From Palaemon carinicauda (taxonomy: Eukaryota; Arthropoda; Malacostraca; Decapoda; Palaemonidae): DNA of 64,000 nt. The notes under the pieces are model-generated. The model searched no databases and was not told the DNA's origin. It was given only the letters and a program-made list of their open reading frames with translations. Position 1 is the first letter of the stretch; each line of letters starts with the position of its first letter. Below are positions 52,018 to 63,958 of this stretch, piece by piece. The stretch lies in contig NC_090768.1 in NCBI RefSeq assembly GCF_036898095.1, forward strand, positions 49,481,547 to 49,545,546, written 5' to 3'. The position numbers and the translations under genes are program-made.

Positions 52018-52312
52018 CAAATTTAGAGATAATTTGTATTTTTCCTAGCATACAATTCTGGAGCTATTTATACAAATTGGCCCGCCACCCTGTCCCCCTA
52101 GAAGTCCTGCCAGAAAGAAAAAGTGGTTACTCAGCCGACGGGTGTGAGTGAGTGGGGTAGCCGGTTTACCCCACCCAATAACTAGCGGATGGGGGTAGTT
52201 ATCCCTCACTAAAATTGTCTTGGCTAGTTTTCAGCGTTGCCAAAAGTTAATATCCCTATAAATAGCTCCAGGTTTGTATGCTAGAAAAAATGCAAGTTAT
52301 CTCTAAATTTGT
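52018..52312 (+). repeat. Solo DIRS-type terminal unit (fragment C)
   Basis: About 295 bases whose edges (AAATTTAGAGATAATTTGTA at 52019 and its complement ending near 52310) are inverted repeats. The middle (ATTTATACAAATTGGCCC, GTGTGAGTGAGTG, TATCCCTATAAATAGCT) matches the reverse complement of the unit at 23142-23433. No matching coding region lies immediately to its left, so it may be a solo end left by recombination. Confidence 0.65.
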
Positions 52313-52639
52313 TAATTTTCCTCAGCGCTTCATGATGACATTGGGTTGGGAAGTCTGTGGCTGTAGCTGCAGTTGATGTCGTAGCTGTCAACTAGGTCTA
52401 CCTCCCATTTGCCCCTCCGTCTTCTGCTGACGACGAGTCTTCTTGCCTTCTGCCGAGCTTGTCGTCTACCAACATTCCGCAATTTTTCTCTCTCCCAGCT
52501 TGAAATTTATCGCAATTTTTATGATAAATTTTATTTAATAAGTATTGCATTGTTCTTGGCCATCCCAATGCTGTTGCCAACTATTAGAAATCAAGTTCTT
52601 AATGTTGTGTAAACAATCATCACAAAGAATTTATTTATT

Positions 52640-54205
52640 TTTTATTTTTTTTTCCTCTTTGGCCACATGGTCATCGGCCTGCAGAAACTTCCGCAGGTTT
52701 GACAAGACCGCATCAGTCCCCATCAAATTCAGCCTCTTCGGGACTAACCAGGTATGGCTGTGATTCGCCTGTTTTCCCATTTGGGGAAACACTTCCTGCA
52801 CCTATGTGGTCTACCCTTCGGGATATCCTGTTTATTGGTGTGGATTTTATCCAATCCACTCCCTCTATGGGAGACTTCCTCCAACAGCCTCTGTTTAGAG
52901 GACTTCCTATGGGAAGTAGAGTGGATATCAATGGCAGTTATTGACCTTCTTCTTCCTATAGGAGAAAGTCTGCTTTCACCTGTTGGGTTCCCCTTATTCG
53001 AGCAATTACTCAGAGAAAAAATGGCTTCCCCCCCACTGAGCAGGTCTTGTTGGCAGTCTTGTCTCATTAAAAGACTCGGCTAGCCCATTAGACTCGCCTT
53101 GCCGACAGTACTTCCACAACATTGGAGAACCCATTAAGGCCTTCCTTTCCTTTACGACTAGATGCTTCGTGGTGAGGATAGGGTAAAGTTTGACTTTTTT
53201 CGTGTGCGCGATTCCAGTAACAGACCCTCAAAATTGCCGTTGAGAGGAATATGCTCATAGACTACGGAAGACCTTTGCTCGTTCCTCGAGCATCTCCTCC
53301 GGACTGAAAGGATTTACCTTCTCCTTCGTCTCCAATCATTTCTCTTCACAGAGTTCGAGTCTACTTACCCGTAGTCGGGTAATAAAGCCCCTCTACAGGA
53401 CACGGGTTGCTTCCTTAGGTCCCGGGGTGCCTTCCCTCAAAGACCTAGGACATTTTGGAAGCAGATCTTCTCCTGATCCCGAGGACAGGTCTCTCCCTGT
53501 GTTGCCCTCGACCAAGAGAATAGGCATACCTTAAGGGTTGCCCTTGATGTGTTTCACTCAAGGTGAGAAACCAAGTAACATCCAACTTTTCTCCAGATAG
53601 CTTGAACCTCAGGTTCAGGCCCTCTGGACTGGAAACCCTCCGCATCGTGATCAATAGCAGGTACACCAGTGATTAACTTGAGGCCATACCTTGAGGAAGA
53701 TGTATTAACTCGCCCCGAGGGTACAGCACATTTCACCAACCCTAGGAGGACCAAAGGAGGCTTATCATTATCTTGTTCGTGATTGGGACCCACTGGGTCA
53801 TATACCAGTCATTGAGTCCTCCTCATGCCAGTGATTAAATTGAGGTCATACCTCAAGAAAAATACAATAGCTCGCTCCAATGGTTCAGCATGCTTTGCTA
53901 ACCCTAGGATGGTCAAAGGAGGCTCATAAGGATTTCTTTCGGGACTTGGACACACAGCGTCATATACCGGTCATTAAATCCCTCTCTGTCTCCTCATGGA
54001 GGTGACCCAGAGCTCATAACGTTTTAGGGCGGAATCCGCCTGTAATATTTAGATGCAGCTACTTTGTGACGCAGGCCATGCCAGTTGTAAGGTGAAAGCG
54101 TTTCCGACCTTCACCTCACCATTTCTGTAAGGTGTGACCCACGGGAGCATGCAGACGTTCTCCATTACCCCTGTGGTGGCTACAAAATAAATGGTTTATA
54201 GCACC
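52640..54205 (+). pseudogene. Decayed DIRS internal region with recombinase C-terminus (fragment D)
   Basis: Plus-strand frames full of stops. The end is recognisable: about 54075-54195 reads AGHASCKVKAFPTFTSPFL then GVTHGSMQTFSITPVVATK. This aligns with the recombinase end of fragment A (DTFSLRPVVAAQQ) and covers the H/W and nucleophile-tyrosine area, with the tyrosine position disrupted. Upstream coding is too eroded to name. Two imperfect copies of a 163-base segment lie at 53664-53826 and 53827-53990. Confidence 0.55.
53664..53990. repeat. Imperfect 163-bp tandem duplication
   Basis: CCAGTGATTAACTTGAGG at 53664 and CCAGTGATTAAATTGAGG at 53827 begin two diverged copies; both contain CTAACCCTAGGA/ACCAACCCTAGGA and TCATATACC.GTCATT.A.TCC. 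Confidence 0.85.
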
Positions 54206-54494
54206 TCGAGCTCCTTGATGGACAAGTAGTAGATTGTGAGGGCAGTTACTCAAGGATAAGCCTGGGATGATGGGCAAAGAATTACCGGCTCTCTTTCCTT
54301 CCTCTTCTCCCCCTCATTGGGGTAACAGTTCCTACAGTAGATTGCTCTGTAAAGCTAACCTCCACTGTCTGCAGGTATAACTGGTTCCCTTGTGTAACCT
54401 AGTATAGATTAATATGTTTGTTTAGGCCCCATACCCCCGATAACGCTGTGGTGTGTGTGGGCGTGGTAGCTCATACTAAACCCCCCCCCCCCCT

Positions 54495-54650
54495 TGCTAA
54501 CTAGCTGTGGGGTAGTTACACCTTTCTAAAAGTCTTTTGGCTAGTCTTCCAACCTTGCTTAAAGTATATCCCTAATAAAAAGCTCAAGGTTTGTAACATT
54601 AGGAAAATTGCAAATTGCTTTAAATTTGTCATGTTTTTTCCTAGCTACAG
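54495..54650 (+). repeat. DIRS-type terminal repeat of fragment D
   Basis: GGGGTAGTTACACCTTTCTA, GTCTTTTGGCTAGTCTTCC and AAATTTGTCATG correspond to the reverse complement of 23142-23290. Its position 3' of a plus-strand recombinase end fits the expected 3' terminal repeat. Confidence 0.6.
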
Positions 54651-55582
54651 TACTGTATCCAAACTTAAGTTCTTTAAGTTACACTTCCCAAGTGGGATGG
54701 GGCTTCAGAGGTAGTAACTGTCATCATCTCGTTATAAATTTCAACAGCCCTAGCTAGTTTTTCTGAAAGCATACTCCTATTAAAGGAGTCAACCTAAACA
54801 CTTATCAAACTGACAAACGAAAAATTAAAAACCACAACTTGGACTCAGTAACCAATACAGTAGGGACAATCTTGTTAATATTCAAAAGAAGTAAAGAAAA
54901 AGGACAAAAATTTAAAGCCAAACCTGTTCCCATGCTGTTGAGAAACAACTGTTAAATGGCTCCATAAAATTCTGGTAATTGGAGTGTGCAGAAAAGAATG
55001 TTGCCAAAACTAACGACAGGTGGCCTCAGCTACAGTACCAGTGTTGATTCTCGGCAATTTGTCATCATGTGTCCATCATTTTTAGTATAAGAGTGCTCTG
55101 ACAGATTCAATAGAGCTTGAATCCATAGGTCTCCCTTATACTCACTAAGTTTGTGGTGTGCATATTGATGCACTGGTCTTGGAGCAGGAAGGACACTATT
55201 TCTTTGATGATGTCTTGTTGTGTTGGATTCCCTGTTCTAACCTATGACTGGAACATTCTTCGAAACTACATGGCACCTCCCTAAAAATGTGTTTGTTCCT
55301 ACACTTGATACAAACCTTCATTCTTTACTATAGGAGATATTCTAGCGCGAGCTGGAAAATACGGCAGAAAAACCTTAACAAGGTCGTTAATGACTGGGCA
55401 GGTAATTACCCACCTGTTAGTGGTGGGGGGACCGCCGGTCAGTAGCTGCTGTTTACCTTCAATCGAATTCTAGCCGTCGCAGTGGTAACACCGCTGCTCC
55501 TGCTTTTATTTGACTGGCAGACTAGCCTTTCTTTTTTTTTTTATTAATCCTTTTTCTTTTTGTTTGTTAGGTGTGATGTCCT
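54651..55582. other. Nothing recognised
   Basis: Mixed-composition sequence between two DIRS remnants, with a poly-T stretch near 55532. Confidence 0.5.
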
Positions 55583-56010
55583 TTTCTGGGCGAGAGACCT
55601 GTGCCGCCCAGTGAAATACTCCTAGAGCACTATTTCAAAGGAATATAACTGCTATATATTACCAGAGAAAAAAAGCATAGGAATGCCAGGTTGAACCCAG
55701 CTCGCTCACCTATATAAGGTGTCGGTATAAAATACTGGGGCGTGATAATTCACAACCAGAGGTCTCGCACTATTTAGATATCTCCTCTTCAAAATCCCCG
55801 CCACAGCGAGGTGCCGTTCAACACTACTACCACTAACCCAACCCACGCCAGTGACGTCACTCCTCATAGCACCCAAGGTTTGGGGCCCATGTTGGGAGGG
55901 AAGTCAAGGGAGGGTTCACTGGGCGGCACAGGTCTCTCGCCCAGAAATAGATTTTTCCTTCGTCAAAATCCCTTTTCTGGGCTCCGACCTGTGCCGCGCA
56001 GTGAAATAGT
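55583..56010 (-). repeat. Element 3, 3' terminal repeat and internal complementary region
   Basis: Bases 55586-55615 pair as a reverse complement with 55917-55945. The following 55977-56010 is a second, different version of the edge in direct orientation (CTGGGCTCCGACCTGTGCCG), which should represent the other end of the element. Confidence 0.82.
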
Positions 56011-56442
56011 ACCAGAGAAATGGTCCCAAATCTTGGAACAATACCTGAGGAAGTAAAATAAAATCCAAAATAACAGGTAAGAGGATAGCAAGACATAGTT
56101 GATTAAGGTTCACTATGTTCAGGAGGAATCACATTCCCTGCTGCCACTGTAGCAAATATAAGGCTTCCAGAGGTTTTAAGCAGTGGCGTTTAAATACTGT
56201 TGGAGACTTCCGGCCTATATATTTAGTAAGTCCAGTGAAGTTCATAGTAATTAACTGAGGTAGCTACAGCTCATATATCATGGACGTGAGGGAGTGATGT
56301 GGGAATGATTCTAGGTAGCCCGTTAATGAAATGCAGAATCTTCTGTCTGAGTCCTTTCAGGATGATGGTTCTTCACCTTCTCTAATGGGTAAGGGCCCCG
56401 AGGACTGAACGGGAGATATGTTTAAGTAGGCTTCCAGAGTGT

Positions 56443-57100
56443 TTACTGGACATAAAGATGGGTCCTGCGGAAGTGGGACAATCTTCCAGGGGAACAGTCT
56501 GTCCTGGGGGTCCTCATTTTCGCTAAAAATCTTTTGTCAGGGGAAAGGAGTACTTCCCCTGACGAGAGAAATTCAATATGACCTGGATCTCTAGACAAGG
56601 CTGAAAGTTCTAATATTCTGGCGCCAGAAGTCAGGTTCATTAAGAACAAGGATTTCCTAACCAATGGAATATAATGGCAAGTCTCGTTAAGAGTGTCTGA
56701 AGCCAACTTAAGTGCGTCATTCAGAAACCAGGAAACTGAGCTAGGGTGAGTTGATGGTTTCAATCTGGCGCAGGTTCTCGGGATGGATGAGAAGTATGAA
56801 TCTGTAAGGGCAATATTAAAGCCAATTGTAAAACCTTCAAGGCTGACTTAATTTGTGGTAATAGTACAAGTCGCTAAGTCTGATTCAAATAAAATTCTGA
56901 AGAAGGTTACTGTCAGATTCATAGTCATCGTCTCAACCTTTGAGTCCCTTAAAAACTGGCAAGTTTCATAACAGCCGAATCATACTGTCGAAGGGTGGAT
57001 CCCCTCTTATCTGATTCTAAAAATAACGTATTTGAGGATCAATATCTGCACCTCTTGAGCTGCAAATTTCATAAAGTCCAGAAAGGTAGGGCATTCTGAA
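56443..57100 (-). pseudogene. DIRS tyrosine recombinase remnant (element 3)
   Basis: A 106-codon frame (56443-56763) reads YIPLVRKSLFLMNLTSGARI then LELSALSRDPGHIEF, VLLSPDKRFLAKMRTP. LTSGARI.EL..LSR is the first catalytic arginine box, and the following FLAK.. block aligns with the same place in element 1. The H-x-x-R and tyrosine parts are not recognisable further left. The N-terminal part to the right is broken by stops. Confidence 0.7.
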
Positions 57101-57139
57101 TTTGAGGAAGCTAACACACAGCGAGGTGTACTGCTTGTG

Positions 57140-58420
57140 TTAGTATTGGATTGGGGATCTGTCGAGGTGGAGACCCAGTTCCACCAGAAGGGGAAACCCG
57201 TTGTGCTTGGGCCAGATGGGGACTACTAGAGCAACTTGGCCTTTGAAAGTCCTGAACTTGTCTAACACTTTCATCGACAGATTTATTGGTGGGAATAGGT
57301 AAATTCTCTCCCAAGTGTTCCAGACTAATGATAGTGCGTCTGTGGCGTAAGCCCGAGGATCCGGGCTGGGAGCTACGTAGCACTCCAGTTGTAGTTGGAC
57401 TTTGTTGCAAACAGATCTATCTGGAGATCCAGAACCTGAGAAAGAATCCAACTGAAGGACATTGGGTCTAGTGACCACTCCGACTCCAGCGGAGTTGTCC
57501 TCGAAAGTGTGTTCGCCACTATCTATCTAGAAGAAACCTGATATGTTGGTTTTTGGCTGGAGCCGGTTGCTTAAGGTCAAAAATACCGCCATGGCCTCTA
57601 AAACATTGATATGAAGTTGGCGGAATATTGTCGACCATAGTCCCAGGACTTTCGTGTACTGAGAGTATCCCCCCCCCGCCTGTTAGGGAGGCGTCTGTGT
57701 AAATGACGAGCTTGGGGGTGGATATTGTAAGGAAACGGATTTGCCAGATTTTGACCTTTGTCCATGGTTGAAGTCGTTTCTTCAGAATTGGTTGGAGTTG
57801 AGCCCTTTGTCTCGATATTACTCGTTTTCCTGGAGCACCATACTCGGCTTATATCTTTCAGTCTGGCCTTCAGTAGTATATCTGTTACTGAGGCAAACTG
57901 GAGGGCACCCAGGATTCTCTCTTGATTTCTTCTGGAAGACAATTTGTCTTTGAGAAAACGTATTGTGTTTTGCTATATTGTTCCTCTTGGCTGTTGGGAG
58001 ACAGAGTGTGGGAGCATAGAACCCATTGAATCCTAACCATGAAACTTGTCCTCGGGACCAAACGAGATTTCTCGAAGTTGATTTGGAACCAAAATTGTTG
58101 TAAGAGATTATCACTCTGTAGTTGCTGTGAGGCAGTTTGCCTAGTTGAAGCCTAGAAACGGACGAAAATGCCTTGCTTTCGGAACATGATAGCAAACGTC
58201 TGCAAGATCCATAGGGGAGGTGACGGCCCCACAGAGAAGCAAGGTCCGCACCTGAGAGATGGTCAGCATGTGAAACTTGTCGCATTAAATGTAAGAATTC
58301 AGAAGCGACAAGTCTAGGACTACTCTTCGCTATTCTGAGTCTTTCTTTGGCCCGCTGAACAAGTGATCCTGAAATTACAAACGATTTACTTTCTTTATTG
58401 CTTCCTTTTGCAAGAAATCG
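57140..58420 (-). pseudogene. DIRS RT, RNase H and DAM-like region (element 3)
   Basis: Across several frames on the minus strand: SRLQLGKLPHSNYRVIISYN and KRNNIAKHNTFSQRQIVFQ (RT after the active site, about 57950-58150), RILGALQFASVTDILLKARL (57860-57930), LVIYTDASLTGGGG with LHINVLEAMAVFLTL (RNase H with its Asp and Glu, about 57580-57715), and DPRAYATDALSLVW, IYLFPPINLSMKVL, VALVVPIWPK (DAM-like, 57180-57400). The gene is too broken to be functional. Confidence 0.8.
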
Positions 58421-58423
58421 TTT

Positions 58424-60480
58424 TCATATAAGACTAGCTCTTCCGTTGGATGTTGATGAAAACTGGTTGGTGGAGGGGGCCATTCTATCCAACTCCACCC
58501 CAGACCTTTGGAAATTATACTGAAAGCCCAAATGTTGAACGTTCAACGGTTCCGGAAGATGTAAAGTCCTACCCCTACCTGAGAACTCCCAATGATTTGC
58601 TGCGGATTTACCTCCTCGGCCTCGAGAGTAGCTGTTGCGAAAAGTTCCTCTCGAGCTAGCGCCTCTGGGGCGCTGGTAACCCTGGAAAGCACTCTGAGTT
58701 TCAAAGGTGGGCCTAAGGGCTGGGGAAGTAGCATAGGAGGTAGTTGCTACTTGGGACTGAAGAACCAGCACGTATTGCTGTTGGGGTTGACCCTTCGAAG
58801 TGAAAGGTTGACTCCCCTATGCCACCGGGATGGTTTGAACCACCTGTTGGGACTGCCGGTTTGGAAGGAATGGAAAGATCTCAGACTCTTTCTACCTCGA
58901 GATTGGTTGCTGGCCGGTTCGAACTTGTGCTTGGGGACTAAGCCCATCGAATCTTGAGGCTCTGATTGACCCTAGCAGCTCCAGACTGGGGCTTTAATGA
59001 GCTTGTTAGGCTCATGTCTGATAGTGGCCTCAGACAAGACATGCCTACAGCAACGACGTCTGGCCGCAAAGAAGTCGTAGGAATCAGACAGTAAGGTTTG
59101 AAGTAATGACTTCGTCAAGACCTTAAAAGGTGGTTCTTCTTCATACATTAAAGAGGTCTTTTCTGCCATTGTAGCCGAGTTGATATGTCTACTCAGGCGC
59201 ATACAGGCTTCGAGCTCGAGGCATATCAGAGATTCCGGAAGCCTGGGTAGCCACTCACTGAACTGAATGGGAGCACAGTCAGCGCTTAATTTACCCGATG
59301 TGAAGGTCGCCGGGGCGTTAGTCCAGCAATCGTGATCCCCCAGGGACAGGAGGGAGGTCGGATGCGTTTCCTTCAGCTGCGGTAACGGCTTGTCCTCGTT
59401 TATTGCCTGCTGAGCAAGGTCCGATATCTTAGTGACACACGGAGTAGGGGTTTACTCCTCCACTAGAAACATCGTGTACGGGCTCTTGTGAGGTGTTAAC
59501 GTAGTGTTAACACACTCCCACTCGTTTAAGGGCCGGATCCAGGTGGACTGAGCCTGCCCCTTTGGGTACATTTTGGTTTCTTTGGGGACCTTGTCAAACC
59601 TTACGAGTGTCTCCTCGGTAAGGCATGCGAAACCAGAGAGAGGGAACTGTAGACCCGGCAGGTAGAATTCAAAATCTTCTACAGTCCGGGTGCCAAACCC
59701 TTCGATGGTTAACATACCATCTTTGAAGGGAGAGCGCAAGGCCCCCTACCACGGATTGCTTTCGACAAATTCCGGGAGCTTAGAGGCATCCGGGATGATA
59801 TATTGTGCTGTTGAGGTAGCCCATAACAAATGAGACCCTGTAAGAGGCTATCTGGTTTAGCACTCTCTCTTCCCCCTAATGGGCAATAATTCCATTCAAT
59901 CGTCAAGTTCACAGAGGCACCAGGAATCTTCCATCCTATAATTCGTGGTGACTCGGTATGTGACACGAGGTTTGAGCCAGTGAGCTACAGAGGTCCGTAA
60001 TTTATATATATATGTATATATATGGATAAATATCAGCACAACATCGTGTTCAAATAGAAATAAATTTCTACCTCATCCCTGGGATCGGTCGCTGGCCTCT
60101 TCTAATGAAAGGTCAGGTTGAAACTAACCATGCCACGAGAGGCCATGCATCAATCTGGAAAGGGTTGCCGGATCGAAGGGAGCCTCCGGGGTCGTAGGTT
60201 TCAGGCCGGGCTTCGCTCTTGACCCAAGAGAAGTCTTAACTGGTTTGGTGATTTGGAAGACCTGTGAGTCTTTGGTAGGGCTGGCAGGTAGCTTTAACTT
60301 TAGGGACAACGGGACGTGGCCCGACATCAGCCACGTGCTTCCTAGAAAACCCTAAAAGGAAGAGACACAGGGTCTCTTTGCCCTGACACTCCAGGCAAAC
60401 CCGCCAACCCAGATCTAAAGAGTCGCCAAGGTAGAAGAGACTGCGAGCTCCGAAAGAGGGTATATCGTTACTAATGAACA
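58424..60480 (-). pseudogene. DIRS gag (element 3), broken into several frames
   Basis: Ordered minus-strand segments form one long gag. ARSLFYLGDSLDLGWRVCLE lies near 60420 (start), PEAPFDPATLSRLMHGLSW at 60130-60190 and PRIIGWKIPGASVNLTIEW at 59880-59945. LTIEGFGTRTVEDFEFYLPG lies at 59640-59710, LNEWECVNTTLTPH at about 59480-59530 and LLSDSYDFFAARRRC with RHEPNKLI at 59000-59100. The C-terminus is a glycine/arginine-rich nucleic-acid-binding tail (SRGTFRNSYSRGRGGKS, 58640-58690). This is the most complete gag in the window. It would form the particle around the element RNA. Confidence 0.75.
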
Positions 60481-60604
60481 AGGTAACTCCGTTGGGAATG
60501 TAAAATAAATAGATCGAGAATAAATGTTTAAATCGATCAATCACAAAGGAAATAAAATGAAAATCCCAAAATAATATATCCGAAGTTATAATTATAGATA
60601 GTAA

Positions 60605-61660
60605 CGACAGGGGCACCTACAGTGTCCCATAGTAGGGTAGTAACCCAAAAAGATCCGGGTGTTCCGAATTCTTAAAATAGACCGGTATGAAACCGGGACA
60701 AAAGGCTATGAACAAAATTTCGGACCGGTATAATAACCGGGGAGAAAACTTTCATAAATTAACTGACATTGTCAAAATAATTCCATAAAAGGTGAAGATT
60801 ATCAATGAAATAATATTGTCATAGCGCGAAATATACTATCCCGTCGGTACTGGGGAAGTATAGAATAACATAAAGATACATAAGTATCCCATAGCAGGTC
60901 AGTAACCTAAAGAGATCCGGATGCTCCGAATTCTTGAATTAGACCAATATGAAATCGGGACAAAAGACTATGAACAAAATTCAGATCGGTACAGTAACCG
61001 GGGAAAATCTTATCATAAATTAACTGACTTTGTTAAAACAATTCCATAATAAGTTAAGGTTATCAATGAAAAAATATTGTCATAGCGAGAAATATACTAT
61101 CCCGTTACTACTTGGGAAGTATAGAATAAAATAAAGATACGCGAGTGTCCCATAATAGGTTAGTAACCTAAAAGGATCCGGGTGTTCCGGGTTCTTAAAG
61201 TAGACCGATATGAAACCGGGACAAAAGGCTATGAACAACTCTAGGACCGGTTTAGTAACCGGGGAAAAACTTATAAATAAACTGACATTGTTAAAACAAT
61301 CCCGTAATAAGTTAAGGTTATCAATGAAATAATATTGTCATAGCTTGAAATACACTATCCCGTCGCTACTTGGGAAGTATAGAATAAAATACAGATACGT
61401 GAGTATCCCATAATAGGTTAATAACCTAAAAAGATCCGGGTGTTCCGGATTCTTAAAATAGACCGATATGAAATCGGGACAAAAGGCTATGAACAAAATT
61501 TCGAACCGGTATAGTAACCGGGGAAAAAATTATAAAAATTAACAGACATTGTTGAAACAATTCCGTAATAAGTTAAGATTATCAATGAAATAATATTGTC
61601 ATAGCGAGGAATATACCATCCCGTCATTACCAGGGAGGTATAAAATAAAAAGGGATGAAA
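60605..61660. repeat. Tandem array of four units of about 260 bp
   Basis: GTCCCATAGTAGGGTAGTAA and its relatives start units at about 60624, 60886, 61146 and 61403 (spacing 257-262). Each holds AAGATCCGGGTGTTCCG, ACCG.TATGAAA.CGGGAC, AACCGGGG and TATTGTCATAGC. It lies where the leader of element 3 would be. Confidence 0.95.
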
Positions 61661-62839
61661 AAGGATGCAAAAAACAGTGATGAATAAATATAATCAAAAC
61701 TAGTTCCGGGGAGGGTTGGTAAAGTAAACTTAATTGATTGATTGATTTAAAGTTTTCAGGCATCCTGACATCTGAGGAAAAGTAAACTTAAAGTAACTTA
61801 AAGTAAACTTAAAGTAACCGAAGATACATCCTTAAAATACATAAATAGAAAACTCCAGTTATGATCTAAAACTAATGTCTGTAATTGAATAGGGCTCCCG
61901 GAGGGAGGATATTAATCAAAACTGTGTCAGTGTCAACAGATCTTGTATTTAAGAGCCCGAAGGCTCCGATGTCTGATGACGATGGGTACCACGGGAGAGC
62001 GCGGGGGGAGCCAATGGAACCCCCACTACCCAACCGGAGGTACCGGGACGAAGGTAATGATTCATGTAGAATATAATATAATGATATGGGATATTAATAA
62101 GTTCTATGCGGACGATAATAGCAGGAGGTACCGTAGGTGGGGACACTCCTAATATAAGTGCTCATTCTTATAACCATAGCTAAAAGCAAAATTTACACCA
62201 AGGTGTAGTCATACCGACTAATCACGTGTGATAGTCCCCGGTGGTCCCGGCCCTCCCCCTCCCCCGACCGATGGCCAATCGGTGCGACGGGAGGGGGGGA
62301 GACGAAACCGCCCGGTATGAATGAATGAGACTAAGTCACACCCCGTGGGTACACTCAGTCCTCAATATGTCGGAACGTTGAGGGAAGACTGAGGAACAAG
62401 CATACTTGACCCGTATGTCATAACCAACAACCATCGAGTGAGAAGATGGGTGTACACTGGAGGAGGGGGGGATGGAATAGCCTCCCCAACCTGTGGGGGG
62501 AAGGTATGGTACCGGGGAATCACCAGTGCGTAGTGGTAGACAGGGCTACCAACTGGAGATCCCCTCAACATGACATGAAAATCCCAAAAATATGATCATA
62601 ACGGAGTAAAGCAATAAATATAATATCAATGCACAAATACATAAAAATAATTAATGAATTAAAAGCGAAATCACGTAAGTAAGGTTCGGCCTCTCGATCT
62701 CTCCCTTCAGACTCTTCCTCTCTTCCTTGCCTGCCTTCCTCCCTCCGGGGGGAAGTCGAGGAAGAGTGGCACCATTGATTTAACCCCCATTCCTCTTGGT
62801 CAGGCAGATCACGTTGCCTCCCCCAGTAGGGCAATACTT
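61661..62839. other. Possible remainder of element 3 leader; simple repeats
   Basis: Contains AGTAAACTTAA repeats (61785-61820). A TTGATTGATTGATTTAAAG motif with CAGGCATCCTGACATCTGAG (61735-61780) is also seen near 38530 and 42530. GC-rich stretches lie at 61950-62060 and 62230-62310. No gene is recognised. Confidence 0.45.
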
Positions 62840-63450
62840 TCCGCCACCGGGAGTGACTCTGTTACTGCTTCCATTCCAGATCATGTACGAGCGGTATGGC
62901 CTGCCCTTGGACTCCCTGGTTCCCCTTCGGAGGAAGTTTGGAACCAGTTCCTCGCGGGCAAGGTAGTGCCTCAGGTCCCTTTTGTTTTGGAATCCTCGGG
63001 AGTTCCAGACCTCGCCTACCTCCCATCAACTCAGTCGGTGCCCACGGAAGTTTTAGTGGATATAGTAACTTCAGCTCCTGCGGCGCCTACTTCGCACTCC
63101 GGTGTGCATCTACAAATTACAACGTCGTGAGCGCAAACATCATAGTACCTCCTCCTCCTCCTCTTTATCGCCTCGCCCTCTTCAGAGGCTAGGAGGGAGA
63201 GAGAAGAGGAAAAGGAGAGCTCGCTCTCCTTTTCCCAGACGTTCTCGCCGGAAACACAGGCAACATAGGAAGATACATCATTGTTCTCGCTCTTCCTTGC
63301 CTTCTATTTCTTCACGAGATGTCTAGCCGCAAGGCTATTAGCGCTCTCGTCACAAACATAAGAAGAGCGCTTCCTCCTCGTCATCGCCCTCTTCGGAGGT
63401 CAGGAGGGAGAGAGAGAAGAGGAAAAGGAGAGCTAGCGCGCCTTCTGAAG
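62840..63450 (+). pseudogene. Gag-like coding remnant, arginine/serine-rich (fragment E)
   Basis: One plus-strand frame reads AVWPALGLPGSPSEEVWNQF, LAGKVVPQVPFVLESSGVPD, then QSVPTEVLVDIVTSAPAAPT at about 62890-63110. It continues, after a shift, as a serine/arginine/lysine-rich stretch (SSSSSLSPRPLQRLGGREK, PRRSRRKHRQHRKI). A second copy of the AGGAGGGAGAGAG..AAAAGGAGAGCT word block occurs at 63404. Basic, SR-rich tails occur in DIRS gag proteins of crustaceans; assignment to that class is inference. Confidence 0.4.
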
Positions 63451-63451
63451 A

Positions 63452-63958
63452 TAAGGAGTGAAAGCGAGGAGAAGCGCTCTATCTGACTTTTCTAGAGCGA
63501 ACGGAGACCCTCAAACTATATTATGCAAAGAAGAGGGTTCGAGGTCAGGACGTGCCTTGCCCTTGGCCCCGCTCCTTAGATATCCCTCGCGAGAGAAAGA
63601 CGACAGCGAGGCAGAACGATGACGAGAGGGAGCGCTCGTCTTAGGTTTGTGCCAAGAGCGCTTGTAGTCTCGAGGAGAGACTGAAGGCGAGGAAGAGCGA
63701 GAACGATGGTGTCTCTTCCTATATCGCCTGTCTCTTCGGCGAGACTATAAGCGCTCTTGGCACAAACCTAAGAAGAGCGTTCCCTCTCGTCATCGTTCTG
63801 CCTCGCAGTCGTCTTTCTCTCGCGAGGGATATCTAAGGAGCGCGGCCAAGGGCAAAGCACGTCCTGACCTCGAACCCTCTTCTTCGCATAGTAGTTTGAG
63901 GGTCTCCGTTCGCTCTAGAAAAGTCAGATAGAACGCTTCTCCTCGCTTTCACTCCTTA
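63452..63958. repeat. Large inverted repeat, arms about 220 bp, loop 67 bp
   Basis: The left arm 63452-63672 is the reverse complement of the right arm 63740-63958 with few differences (for example CCTTGGCCCCGCTCC against GGAGCGCGGCCAAGG). It could fold into a long hairpin in RNA or as a cruciform. Confidence 0.95.

Larger units (their letters stand above)
55583..61660 (-). mobile_element. DIRS-type retrotransposon, element 3 (third lineage, decayed)
   Basis: At the left end the edge CTGGGCGAGAGACCTGTGCC (55586) is inverted at 55917-55945 and followed by a diverged direct copy at 55977-56010. This is the same terminal repeat plus complementary region layout as elements 1 and 2. On the minus strand follow recombinase (56443-57100), RNase H/DAM-like (57140-57720), RT (57720-58420) and gag (58424-60480). 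The expected 5' terminal repeat, carrying a GCGCGGCACAGG-type edge, is not found, so the right end is uncertain. Protein sequence is well separated from elements 1 and 2, hence another lineage. Confidence 0.8.
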
